DNA from: Schleiferia thermophila
GTDB taxonomy: Bacteria; Bacteroidota; Bacteroidia; Flavobacteriales; Schleiferiaceae
Assembly (NCBI RefSeq): GCF_003337435.1
Contig: NZ_QPJS01000006.1
Location: 1 to 63,868 of the forward strand
Length of the DNA: 63,868 bases
Direction of reading: 5' to 3'
The notes beneath the pieces are model-generated. The model was not told the origin of the DNA. It worked only from the letters and a program-made list of their open reading frames with translations, and searched no databases. The position numbers and the translations under genes were made by a program. Of this stretch, positions 57,001 through 63,868 are shown one piece after another. Every line of letters starts with the position of its first letter. The stretch's first letter is position 1.

Positions 57001-57319
57001 CTTCCGGATGCTCCTTCAGCGCCCCATCCGAAACAACTTCATTTCAAACTTCCAACTCCTGCTCTTCAGCGACGTAGGCACCGCCTGGAACGGCATCTCA
57101 CCCCTCAGCCCCGAGAATGCCATCAACACCACCATCATCGACCAAGGCAATCTTCGCATCATCATCGACAGCCGCAAAGACCCCCTCATCGCCAGCATAG
57201 GAGCCGGCATGCGACTGGTACTCTTCGGCCACATCGTTCGCATCGACTACGCCCGCGGTATCGAAGATTACACCCTGCTGCCCGGCATGTTTCACATATC
57301 CATAGGGTTTGATTTTTAG
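54074..57319 (+). CDS. Exported three-part protein: MA-peptidase-like, beta propeller, surface-antigen barrel
   Basis: A 1081-aa protein with signal peptide (MLRYFVYALIFAIEAVTSVHSQ). Residues ~25-280 resemble the MA-type peptidase domain found in Bacteroidota exported proteins, with FPDWFTEGLISYLAYG, but the zinc HExxH is replaced by LEQEIRAGLARLLL, so it is probably inactive. Residues ~290-640 contain TolB/WD40-like PD40 repeats (FSASYSPDGQKLLLSAMKDGRTDIL). The last ~400 residues are an Omp85/surface-antigen-like barrel with LWTGFRYKI, TGSGLFTAGLDFRHYL and LLQRPIRNNF, ending in phenylalanine. The gene starts with balanced composition and grows strongly C-rich toward its end. Its stop codon overlaps the GC-rich repeat. 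Confidence 0.82.
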   Translation: MLRYFVYALIFAIEAVTSVHSQFYYGLVQQFGKNRVQYNQFEWGFYRFDRFDIYTYADNTLYPQAVANLVFRNLKELEVILEVNLEGRFQVILFNTHGDRLQSNLNPDINQPANSTRVILQGRQSTLLLHFTGSYQTLEQEIRAGLARLLLHFQMFGDLQPAGIDLMRIHFPDWFTEGLISYLAYGNDERISWQILELHSRNAFRRINTLDADLARLAGHGLWSYIGLNYGRGVIKNILFTSLIHRSLDYGIEYVLGISTKELIKRWKLSNDKWLNDLQNYSLPNQSIALLKLHSHHSITALDPNPSLNQLAIASVKRGKRYVHLYTFKTGKKKRLYTSGHRSYEPPDHQLPIPVWNPSLPILLIIDEKNGFIRLNFYDFEEKKWTKKPLYGVTKIFSASYSPDGQKLLLSAMKDGRTDILEYDIRNTSLKNITSDIHTDLYPIYISGNDWIAVSTNRTQPPQPSKEPHPELRPENLQIFHRKQEDKTTLLLASDNKSGRPHKLKRGTLIYSEWSQNLSTTFTLATLDSAVTRVDTAIHYRYYTNTTPLAELPGIISHYAPGPDSSTLILSITDRKGRPQIILQTIPDNTSKTNLQPFKTHQLSDTPQTITGIRSKVRTPLYEFYIDDYEFDPRLIDKYRPTGKSRPAAPTQLQAPSILSKIQPLARKQEDVKLPPRRPYLLSFYRDHLSFNLDNAFLIPQYQPFTGRPQPHLLNPQINAMTRITVADVLKDYKLLLGFRAELNPLAGRSLSPNHELLLWFGNHKKRWKHEYTLYRRSMVVTGNQPVWLRYLTHEGQYKAIFPIDEVRSIHLSPSYRLDTRIALAREANSLQQPTEYQHFAILRASFVHDESLSRGINLWTGFRYKIFSEYYRNPLRTGSGLFTAGLDFRHYLPTGRSAIWANRLALGTSFGPERLLHFLGGVDNNFTPKFDENTPIATTQQYIFQTLVTNMRGFFQNARNGNNFALINSELRLPIFRMLLQRPIRNNFISNFQLLLFSDVGTAWNGISPLSPENAINTTIIDQGNLRIIIDSRKDPLIASIGAGMRLVLFGHIVRIDYARGIEDYTLLPGMFHISIGFDF

Positions 57320-57443
57320 GGCGTGCCCCCGCGCGCCGGCCACCTTCACGTGGCCTTGCCGCGCGGGGTCGGGCTGCTCCGGGGTACGCTTCGCTCCCGT
57401 GCTGCGCACCGCCCTTCGGGCGCCCTCCGCATCCCTCACGCAT
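57318..57443 (+). repeat. GC-rich structured repeat, family B, copy 1
   Basis: About 125 bases starting within the stop codon of the preceding gene (AGGGCGTGCCCCC...). The outer stem is CCCCGCGCG (57327-57335) with CGCGCGGGG (57360-57368). The inner hairpin GGCCAC/GTGGCC (57338-57343, 57350-57355) has loop CTTCAC. A second hairpin is CGCCC-TTC-GGGCG near 57410-57422. The same unit recurs at 63759, with the inner hairpin replaced by another that still pairs. It is not coding. Confidence 0.85.
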
Positions 57444-58591
57444 AGCCTAATCGTCAATCCAGCCACCATTTATCCTCCCATCATTTCATGTAAATCTATC
57501 CCCTCATCTTTTAACCTCCCGGTCCGGATGCTCCCTGTTTGGAAGACATAATTAACCCCAAATCACAAGACTGCGCATCACCACCTGCCATTCATGGCAT
57601 TGAAAATTTGCCAATACTCCTCACACTCAAACAACAGCTCAGCAGCATCGCGTTCTCCCCTAGCATATTCAGGCCCCCGGGAATAGTTGACTATTTTTAT
57701 AAATTTCCCACCCATGAAGCAATACCTATTTATTTACCCGGTTCGCTTTTTAATTTACCTTAAATGTCCTAAATGTCCTCTCCTATTTCTTCAATCACAG
57801 TTACCTCCAACCGACCAACTCAAGCCTAAATTTTTTCGTTCTTTTCGAAATTTCAGAAGGTGGATAAGTTTTTATTCTTTCCGGAGCCTTAGCCTTCTCA
57901 TAAAAAGTGAATTTTACTCCACCATTGCATGAATCTCTCCTCAGGTTCTTTTGTAGAATCTTCATCGGGTTTAATGCCGGGGTTTTTAATTTCACTCCTC
58001 CTATGAATCATTGCTTCACCCGGGCAGCGATACCTTTTATGCCGAGTGAAGTATTCAGCAAATCACCCATTTACCTTTTTCCAAATCCTCAGAATTATTA
58101 GGGTGAAGTTCATTGCATCAGAGCTATAAATAGTACAGCTGGCCGAAGAGCATAAAATAAAGATAATTCCCCTTGACACCATGCGTTGTAAATTCCATGT
58201 ATGTTCAAAAGTAATTGAATATGAAGCATATAGTTATTTTACTCAAGAAGTGTACTGCTGTGACCTTTTCCCAGGTCCTATTTAAAATTTGTAAGCTTCC
58301 CAAATAAAACAGCCCGCACATTATCAGGCGCATCGAATCCCCTAAAAATGCCTCATTGTCCACATCCCCTTTTCAGTATAGCTACACCCCCGGATATCAC
58401 ACAACGGGAGCAATTCCCCGTTTTGCAATCAGTAAAGCAGGCCTGGCATCCACAAACTAATCCCTTCTTAACCATCACATCGTCAATCAGTTGTTTTTAA
58501 TCAACCTCCTCTTGGGTCTTCCACCAAATCAATAAAATGTAGATACACAGATTTTACATACATTTAACCTCCAACCAAAAACGACCCATCT
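57444..58591. other. Long gene-free region after repeat B copy 1
   Basis: About 1150 bases without a supported gene. Composition changes from C-rich near the repeat (57481-57540: 20 C, 7 G) to balanced, AT-rich sequence by 57.9 kb. Short frames (for example 57907-58101 and 58181-58285) lack family features. Just before the amidohydrolase gene is TACATTTA, one mismatch from the -7 box. Confidence 0.55.
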
Positions 58592-61582
58592 GTGAAGCGT
58601 ATATTATTGATATACATGGTATTAAATGTGCTTTATGCCGCAGCACAGACCGAGCAGCCAAAGCCTGGCATCACCGAATCCGACGAGCTCATTACTGTAT
58701 ACAAAGATGCATTAGTGGTCACGGAACCGGGAGCTACCCCTCAAAGGCTCAACATTGCCGTACGCAAAGGCCGGATTATCAGAATCAGCACTCAGCCTCC
58801 ACAGCCCGGAGAGATTGTTAAAGATTGCTCAGGCATGTATTTATACCCCGGCTTCATAGACCTGATGAGCAACTATGGACTCTCTGCTGCAGAACAGACT
58901 CCTGCACGCCGACCCTTAGGACCCATTAAATATGATAGAACACGACATGGTGCACGTCATTGGAACGATGCCATCCGCTCCGAATTTCACTCTTACGAAG
59001 AATTCAATTATCAAAAAAAACAGGCCGACGACTATCAAAAAGCCGGTATCACTGTCGTATTGACCCATCGCCGTGATGGAATAGCCCGCGGCAGCGGAAG
59101 CCTTGTACTCACAGGCCATGCATCTGAAAATCACCTTATACTTCGCGAAAGAGCCTCCATGCACTACTCCTTCACCAAAGGCAGCAGCACACAGCCCTAT
59201 CCCACTTCGCTCATGGGTTCTATAGCATTGCTCCGACAGCTATTCAGCGATGTAGATTGGTACCGCAAAGGCGGCCGCGACGGCTCCATCAACCTCGCCA
59301 TAGCCTCTGAAGCAGCAGCTCTGGGTCTGCCCGCCATTTTCGAAACCAGAGACTTCTACGATATCTGGCGCATTCACGCTCTGGGACGTGAATTTTCCAG
59401 AGAATTTATCATCCTGGGTAGCGGTCGTGAATATCAGAGAGTCACAGACCTCAAAGCCCTTAAACCTAAACTCATTCTTCCCCTTCAACTGCCAAAGGTC
59501 CCGGACGTCTCTTCACCTCTGGAACTTAAACACATCACCTGGGAAAAACTCGCCCATTGGGATATGGCCCCCTTTAACCCCGCAATCCTCCACCGCGAAG
59601 GAATCACATTCGCCTTTACCACCCATGGACTTAAAGATAAAAAAGACCTTTGGAGGTCGCTCTCCGAAATGCTAAAAGCAGGTCTCGACACAGCTACCGC
59701 CTTGGCAGCATTTACCACTGTACCAGCTGCGTGGATAGGAGCCGATGACCTTATCGGCCGCATCAAAGTAGGACAGGTGGCTTCCTTTATCGGCCTCGAA
59801 AAACCCTTCGGCACAGAAGACAATCGCGTATTGCTCCACCTGAGCTATGCCGAAAACATCTTTGAACCCATCATCAAACCTTCTCCAGGAGTCTACACAG
59901 CTACCTTGCACGATACCACCGCTCAGCTGCTCATATATCCATCCGGCAATAAACTCATTTACAAATGGACAGCAACCGATACCCTCGACGTCGTCGCCAC
60001 ACTCCAGGCCTACAACATTACCCTTAAAATCCCCTTAAGCAAGAAAAACAAAACTTATCGAATCCTGGAAGGCACCTTCACCCCAAACACCATTTCAGGC
60101 TACTACCTCGACCAAAACGGACAATTGCACACCTGGACAGCACATAAAACTGCTGACCTGCCCGATACCTCTAGGCCTAAAAGCGATAGCATCCGTCAAA
60201 TACCCGATTATACCAGATTTCCATTCACCGCCTGGGGACATAAGAGTCCACCTCCCGCAGAGCATCTGCACATCAAGGGAGCCACCATTTGGACCATGGA
60301 ACCCCAGGGCAAACTCGAAAATGCCGATATCATCATTCGCGAGGGCAAAATAGTTGCCATCGGAACCAATCTGCCGACACCGCGTGGCGCGCAAGTGCTC
60401 GATGCCAAAGGCATCCATATCACCCCGGGCATCATCGATGAGCATTCCCACATTGCCATCTATGGTGGTGTTAACGAAGGCTCCCATTCCATAACTTCCG
60501 AAGTGCGCATCGGCGACGTCATCAACCCAGATGACATCAACATCTACCGCCAACTTGCAGGTGGAGTTACCGCAGCTCAGTTACTGCACGGCTCTGCCAA
60601 CTCCATAGGCGGACAAAGCGCCCTCGTAAAACTACGCTGGGGAGCCCTGCCCGAACAAATGAAAATATCCGGCGCACCGGGCTTCATTAAATTCGCCCTT
60701 GGCGAAAACGTAAAACAAAGCAACTGGGGCGAAGGCAACGTCACCAGATTCCCTCAAACCCGCATGGGCGTAGAACAAGTCTTCGCCGACGCCTTCAACC
60801 GTGCCAAAGAGTACGACCGCAGAAAAAAAGCCGCCCAAAAAGCAAAAATACCTTTCCGCACAGATTACCAGCTGGAAGCCCTGTCCGAAATTCTCAACGG
60901 CTCCAGACACATCACCTGCCACTCCTATGTGCAAAGCGAAATCAACATGCTGATGAAACTAGCCGACTCCCTCGGCTTTAAAGTCAATACCTTTACCCAC
61001 ATTCTCGAAGGCTACAAAGTCGCCGACAAAATGAAAGAACACGGCGCCAATGCTTCTAGCTTCAGCGATTGGTGGGCCTACAAGTGGGAAGTCAAAGACG
61101 CCATACCCTTCAATGCAGCCATTCTCACCCGCGTAGGCGTCAATACAGCCATCAATTCCGACGACGCCGAAATGGGTCGGCGTCTCAATCAAGAAGCCGC
61201 CAAGACCGTTAAATACGGTGGACTAAGCGAAGTTGAAGCCCTCGCCACGGTCACCATCAATCCTGCCCGCATGCTCAGAATAGACCACCTGACCGGAAGC
61301 CTAAAACCTGGCAAAGACGCAGACCTTGTCCTTTGGAATGGCCACCCGCTGCTCAGCAGCTCCTTTCCACTGGCCACCTTTGTCGATGGACGCCGTCTCT
61401 ACGACTACCACAGCCAAAACGAGCATCGCCTTCGTATCGATGAAGAAAAAAACAAACTCATCCAAAAAGCCCTCTCTGCCATCGCTCAAGGCAAGGAAAA
61501 AGAAAAACCCAAAGCCGACCAAAACTTTATGTATCACTGTGAAACCATCATTCAATATGCAGCCGATGAAGACCTGGATTAA
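58592..61582 (+). CDS. Tandem amidohydrolase protein, one degenerate and one complete module
   Basis: A 996-aa exported protein starting at GTG 58592 with signal peptide MKRILLIYMVLNVLYAAAQ. The first module (~25-440) has the amidohydrolase lead-in MYLYPGFIDLMSNYG, where the metal HxH is missing. The second module (~560-970) has GIIDEHSHIAIYGG with intact HxH, HITCHSYVQSE and FTHILEG histidines, and NSDDAEMGRR with the catalytic aspartate, then NPARMLRIDHLTGSLKPGKDADLVLWNG. The second half should be a periplasmic hydrolase of the imidazolonepropionase/dipeptidase-like group; the first may be structural. The next gene overlaps by 17 bases and encodes another amidohydrolase-like module without HxH. 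Confidence 0.87.
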   Translation: MKRILLIYMVLNVLYAAAQTEQPKPGITESDELITVYKDALVVTEPGATPQRLNIAVRKGRIIRISTQPPQPGEIVKDCSGMYLYPGFIDLMSNYGLSAAEQTPARRPLGPIKYDRTRHGARHWNDAIRSEFHSYEEFNYQKKQADDYQKAGITVVLTHRRDGIARGSGSLVLTGHASENHLILRERASMHYSFTKGSSTQPYPTSLMGSIALLRQLFSDVDWYRKGGRDGSINLAIASEAAALGLPAIFETRDFYDIWRIHALGREFSREFIILGSGREYQRVTDLKALKPKLILPLQLPKVPDVSSPLELKHITWEKLAHWDMAPFNPAILHREGITFAFTTHGLKDKKDLWRSLSEMLKAGLDTATALAAFTTVPAAWIGADDLIGRIKVGQVASFIGLEKPFGTEDNRVLLHLSYAENIFEPIIKPSPGVYTATLHDTTAQLLIYPSGNKLIYKWTATDTLDVVATLQAYNITLKIPLSKKNKTYRILEGTFTPNTISGYYLDQNGQLHTWTAHKTADLPDTSRPKSDSIRQIPDYTRFPFTAWGHKSPPPAEHLHIKGATIWTMEPQGKLENADIIIREGKIVAIGTNLPTPRGAQVLDAKGIHITPGIIDEHSHIAIYGGVNEGSHSITSEVRIGDVINPDDINIYRQLAGGVTAAQLLHGSANSIGGQSALVKLRWGALPEQMKISGAPGFIKFALGENVKQSNWGEGNVTRFPQTRMGVEQVFADAFNRAKEYDRRKKAAQKAKIPFRTDYQLEALSEILNGSRHITCHSYVQSEINMLMKLADSLGFKVNTFTHILEGYKVADKMKEHGANASSFSDWWAYKWEVKDAIPFNAAILTRVGVNTAINSDDAEMGRRLNQEAAKTVKYGGLSEVEALATVTINPARMLRIDHLTGSLKPGKDADLVLWNGHPLLSSSFPLATFVDGRRLYDYHSQNEHRLRIDEEKNKLIQKALSAIAQGKEKEKPKADQNFMYHCETIIQYAADEDLD

Positions 61583-62849
61583 TGCACTTCCACTGGCCAT
61601 CCTACTTTCTGGTTACACCTACGGCCAGTCTACCTTTCATGCTCTTATCAATGGTCGCATTTACACCGGTACCTCCGTCATTGAACAAGGATTTGTCACC
61701 TTCAGCAATGGCGTCATACAAGCCGTCGGTTCCATGGCCGAATGGCCGGATACCCCGCCTTCAGGAGCGCGTATCATCGATGTAAGCGGCCAGTATATTT
61801 ATCCCGGATTCATGGCACTTGACTCCCGCGTGGGCCTCACCGAAATCGACGCTGTACGAGCCACACGCGACTTTGCCGAAGTAGGTTCCTTCAATCCTCA
61901 TGTACGCTCCCTCATCGCCTACAACACCGACTCCCGCATCATCGAAACCATCCGCACCAATGGCGTACTCATCGTACAGCCGGCGCCCACCACCGGAATC
62001 CTCAGCGGTCAGTCTTCTGTTATGCGTCTTTCAGGCCACAACTGGGAAGAAGCCGTCCTGAAAGCTGATGACGGATTTTACCTCAACTGGCCTGAAGCCA
62101 TCGAAACCACCGGCTGGTGGGCCGAACCGGGCGACGACCAAAAAAACGAAAAATATCTCCAACAAACCAAGGAAATCGAAGAATACCTCTCAAAAGCCCG
62201 TGCATACGCCCTCGACCCCAATCCCCCCTACGATGTCAAACTCAGTGCCCTTAAATCCCTCTTTACCGACCCGAGCCGGCGACTCTACATTCGAGCTCGC
62301 CGTGCCCGTGAAATCAAAGACGCACTCCACCTATGCTCCAGATTAGAAATTGCACGACCCGTAATCTCTGGTGGTTGGGAAGCCGACCTTGTAGCCGACT
62401 TGCTCCGCCAAACCAATACACCCGTAATCCTCGACCGCCTCACACGACTTCCCGACAGCAAAGACGAACACGTACACAAACCTTACTATCTCCCGGCCAT
62501 CCTCGATAGCCTCGGCATCACCTTCGCCTTTTCCTACACCGGCAGCATGGAAGCCATGGGCACCCGAAACCTACCCTTCACAGCTGGCATGGCCACCGGA
62601 TACGGACTCTCCGAGCTGGCAGCCATTAAAGCCATTTCCGCCAACCCTGCCAAAATCGCCGGCCTCGACCACTACCTTGGCACCATTGCACCCGGTAAGG
62701 CTGCTATTCTCTTCGTCAACCCCGGCAACGCACTCGAAATGCTCACCAATAATCCCTCCTACATCTTTATCCTGGGAGAAGAAATCCCTACTACCAACTT
62801 TCAGACCGACCTCTATCACCACTACCTGAAAAGATACCAGCTGGATTAA
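61566..62849 (+). CDS. Amidohydrolase-like protein lacking the metal motif
   Basis: A 427-aa exported protein. ATG 61566 gives the signal peptide MKTWINALPLAILLSGYTYG; the open frame runs further upstream but inside the previous gene. The amidohydrolase lead-in IYPGFMALDSRVGLTEI has no HxH, as in the first module of the upstream protein. The C-terminal NPAKIAGLDHYLGTIAPGKAAILFV is typical of the family. With the 996-aa protein it makes three modules in tandem of which only one keeps the metal ligands. It may be a partner subunit. The coding strand is strongly C-rich. Confidence 0.83.
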   Translation: MKTWINALPLAILLSGYTYGQSTFHALINGRIYTGTSVIEQGFVTFSNGVIQAVGSMAEWPDTPPSGARIIDVSGQYIYPGFMALDSRVGLTEIDAVRATRDFAEVGSFNPHVRSLIAYNTDSRIIETIRTNGVLIVQPAPTTGILSGQSSVMRLSGHNWEEAVLKADDGFYLNWPEAIETTGWWAEPGDDQKNEKYLQQTKEIEEYLSKARAYALDPNPPYDVKLSALKSLFTDPSRRLYIRARRAREIKDALHLCSRLEIARPVISGGWEADLVADLLRQTNTPVILDRLTRLPDSKDEHVHKPYYLPAILDSLGITFAFSYTGSMEAMGTRNLPFTAGMATGYGLSELAAIKAISANPAKIAGLDHYLGTIAPGKAAILFVNPGNALEMLTNNPSYIFILGEEIPTTNFQTDLYHHYLKRYQLD

Positions 62850-62871
62850 TCATGCCCGAATACTGCTACCC

Positions 62872-63726
62872 ATGCCCTTCTTTTCAGTCGTAATTCCCGT
62901 GTACAACGCCTCACCTTACATCGAAGAGTGTCTGCATTCCGTCATTGGCCAGTCTTACAAAGACTTTGAAATCATCATCGTCGACGACGCCTCCACCGAC
63001 GACTCTCTGCACAAAGTCCGACAATTCTTCGAAGCCTTTCCCTCCTTCGAGCCAAAAATTCTCACCCACCCCACCAATCGTGGCCTTGGAGCCGCCCGCA
63101 ATACAGGCGTCTTTCGTGCCAATGGCCAGTACATCGCTTTCCTCGATGCCGACGACTACTGGGCCATCACCCGTCTTGAAAAAGCCGCATCCTATCTCGA
63201 AATTTTTCCCATCTGGGACCTCCTCTATCATCCAGTAATCGAGTTCTACAACGGCAAGCGCCGAAAGCGCCATGCCCGCTTCACCACCAGTCTCGACGAT
63301 TTAATCCTCCACGGCAATCCCCTTGTGCCCTCCGCCGTGGTCCTGAGCCGTCGCATCGCCCTCGAGCATCCCTTTGTCACAGATCCCGCATTCCTCGGCG
63401 TAGAAGACCTCGACCTATGGCTCCGCCTGCTTCAGGCTCAAATCCGCACCGCAATGATACCCGAGCCCCTGACCTTTTACCGCATCACTACCGGCCTTAC
63501 TTCACAGATCAGCATACACCTCAACCGCTGCCACAAAGTCTTCAGCCGCTACTTAAAAGAAGAATACATAACCCCAGCCATGCAGCGTAAATATTACGAA
63601 GCAGCCCGACTGATGCAGAAGACCGGACGTCACCTTCGAGCCGAAATTTTCTACCGTTGGAGCAATCAGACCAATATCAAAACCAAACTTTTACGCCTGC
63701 TTAATCGCTTTAAAATCGCAATATAA
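62872..63726 (+). CDS. GT2 family glycosyltransferase
   Basis: A 284-aa GT2 enzyme starting PFFSVVIPVYNASPYIEECL, with IIIVDDASTDDSL (nucleotide site), the metal motif FLDADDYW and the acceptor-side stretch VEDLDLWLRLLQAQ. No transmembrane helix. Acceptor unknown, but surface polysaccharide is likely. Twenty-two bases follow the amidohydrolase stop, so cotranscription is possible. The plus strand is strongly C-rich (63481-63540: 24 C, 8 G). Confidence 0.9.
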   Translation: MPFFSVVIPVYNASPYIEECLHSVIGQSYKDFEIIIVDDASTDDSLHKVRQFFEAFPSFEPKILTHPTNRGLGAARNTGVFRANGQYIAFLDADDYWAITRLEKAASYLEIFPIWDLLYHPVIEFYNGKRRKRHARFTTSLDDLILHGNPLVPSAVVLSRRIALEHPFVTDPAFLGVEDLDLWLRLLQAQIRTAMIPEPLTFYRITTGLTSQISIHLNRCHKVFSRYLKEEYITPAMQRKYYEAARLMQKTGRHLRAEIFYRWSNQTNIKTKLLRLLNRFKIAI

Positions 63727-63758
63727 CATCCTTTTTTTTAGATTCTTGGATTTTCCTG

Positions 63759-63868
63759 AGGGCGTGCCCCCGCGCGCCGGCCTTGCGGCCTTACCGCGCG
63801 GGGTCGGGCTGCTCCGGGGTGCGCTTCGCTCCCGTGCTCCGCTGCGCTGCGCACCGCCCTGCGGGCGC
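63759..63868 (+). repeat. GC-rich structured repeat, family B, copy 2, cut by the window end
   Basis: Starts AGGGCGTGCCCCC like copy 1. The outer stem CCCCGCGCG (63768-63776) pairs with CGCGCGGGG (63795-63803). The inner hairpin is now GGCC-TTGC-GGCC (63779-63790), shorter than in copy 1 but still self-paired. The shared block TCGGGCTGCTCCGGGGT follows, then an extra segment CTCCGCTGCG absent from copy 1, and the CGCCC-TGC-GGGCG hairpin. The repeat runs off the edge of the window. Confidence 0.85.

Noticed and set aside
57907-58101. 64-codon frame with a repeated NFTPP phrase
   Set aside because: The repeat is short and imperfect, no start context or relatives are recognisable; likely chance in non-coding DNA.
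58181-58285. 34-codon cysteine-containing frame
   Set aside because: Very short, no promoter box or family similarity, and in a region without other coding signs.

Overview
The window is chromosomal DNA from a member of the Bacteroidota, probably a free-living lineage near Saprospiria or Chitinophagia; this placement comes from gene content, not from a tree. The evidence is a type IX secretion C-terminal sorting domain on an exported protein, the small 30S protein THX, DUF3108 and DUF349 proteins, PASTA-only and inactive-M16 proteins of the Bacteroidota type, and several promoter elements matching the Bacteroidota -7 box TAnnTTTG. No phage, transposase, CRISPR array or biosynthetic cluster was seen. 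Most genes are housekeeping or cell-envelope genes, so any novelty lies mainly in DNA structure and composition.

Layout. 1-90: the 3' end of a 5S rRNA gene and its terminator, so an rRNA operon lies just to the left. 186-4188 (+): PfkB kinase, kbl, metB-like and ktrA. 4189-8070 (-): an AT-rich PAS sensor, an ATP-dependent DNA ligase interrupted by an amber codon, and tRNA-Arg(CCT). 8139-12643 (-): rluD, a T9SS cargo protein, a PASTA protein and a GT2. 12710-16955: a second GT2, ktrB and a TPR protein. 17103-22208: DUF368, aroE, DUF349, a small membrane protein and DUF3108. 22216-27479 (-): a 1472-aa exported protein and prmA. 27694-32694 (+): a small protein, an SDR, dprA, recJ (frameshifted) and ppx/gppA, ending at a GC-rich repeat. 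33409-36817 (-): kdsD-kdsA-kdsC-mrp. 36995-45035 (+): THX, an M16 protease pair, leucyl aminopeptidase, pdxA and an MFS transporter. 45055-53808: a barrel protein, an SSS symporter, tRNA-Gly, tRNA-Leu, rnpA, a C-terminal protease, an O-antigen ligase-like protein, hemW and a porin. 54074-63868 (+): a 1081-aa exported fusion, two amidohydrolase-like proteins and a GT2, with GC-rich repeats at 57.3 kb and at the right edge.

How the genes fit together. KtrA and KtrB, lying about 9.5 kb apart, should form one potassium uptake system. KdsD, KdsA and KdsC give three of the Kdo steps for lipopolysaccharide; together with the DUF368 lipid-carrier recycling protein, three GT2s and the O-antigen ligase-like protein they make an envelope-polysaccharide theme. 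DprA and RecJ are DNA-processing genes. rnpA sits 37 bases behind two tRNA genes, which are substrates of RNase P.

The most unusual signal is not a gene. Three GC-rich, hairpin-forming intergenic repeats of two families sit at the 3' ends of plus-strand gene blocks. Around each, the plus strand becomes strongly C-rich and T-poor with little gain in G. This builds up over kilobases upstream and fades within a few hundred bases downstream. Two DNA-repair genes, the ligase and recJ, are each broken by a single apparent mutation; the recJ lesion lies exactly on a canonical -1 slippery heptamer.
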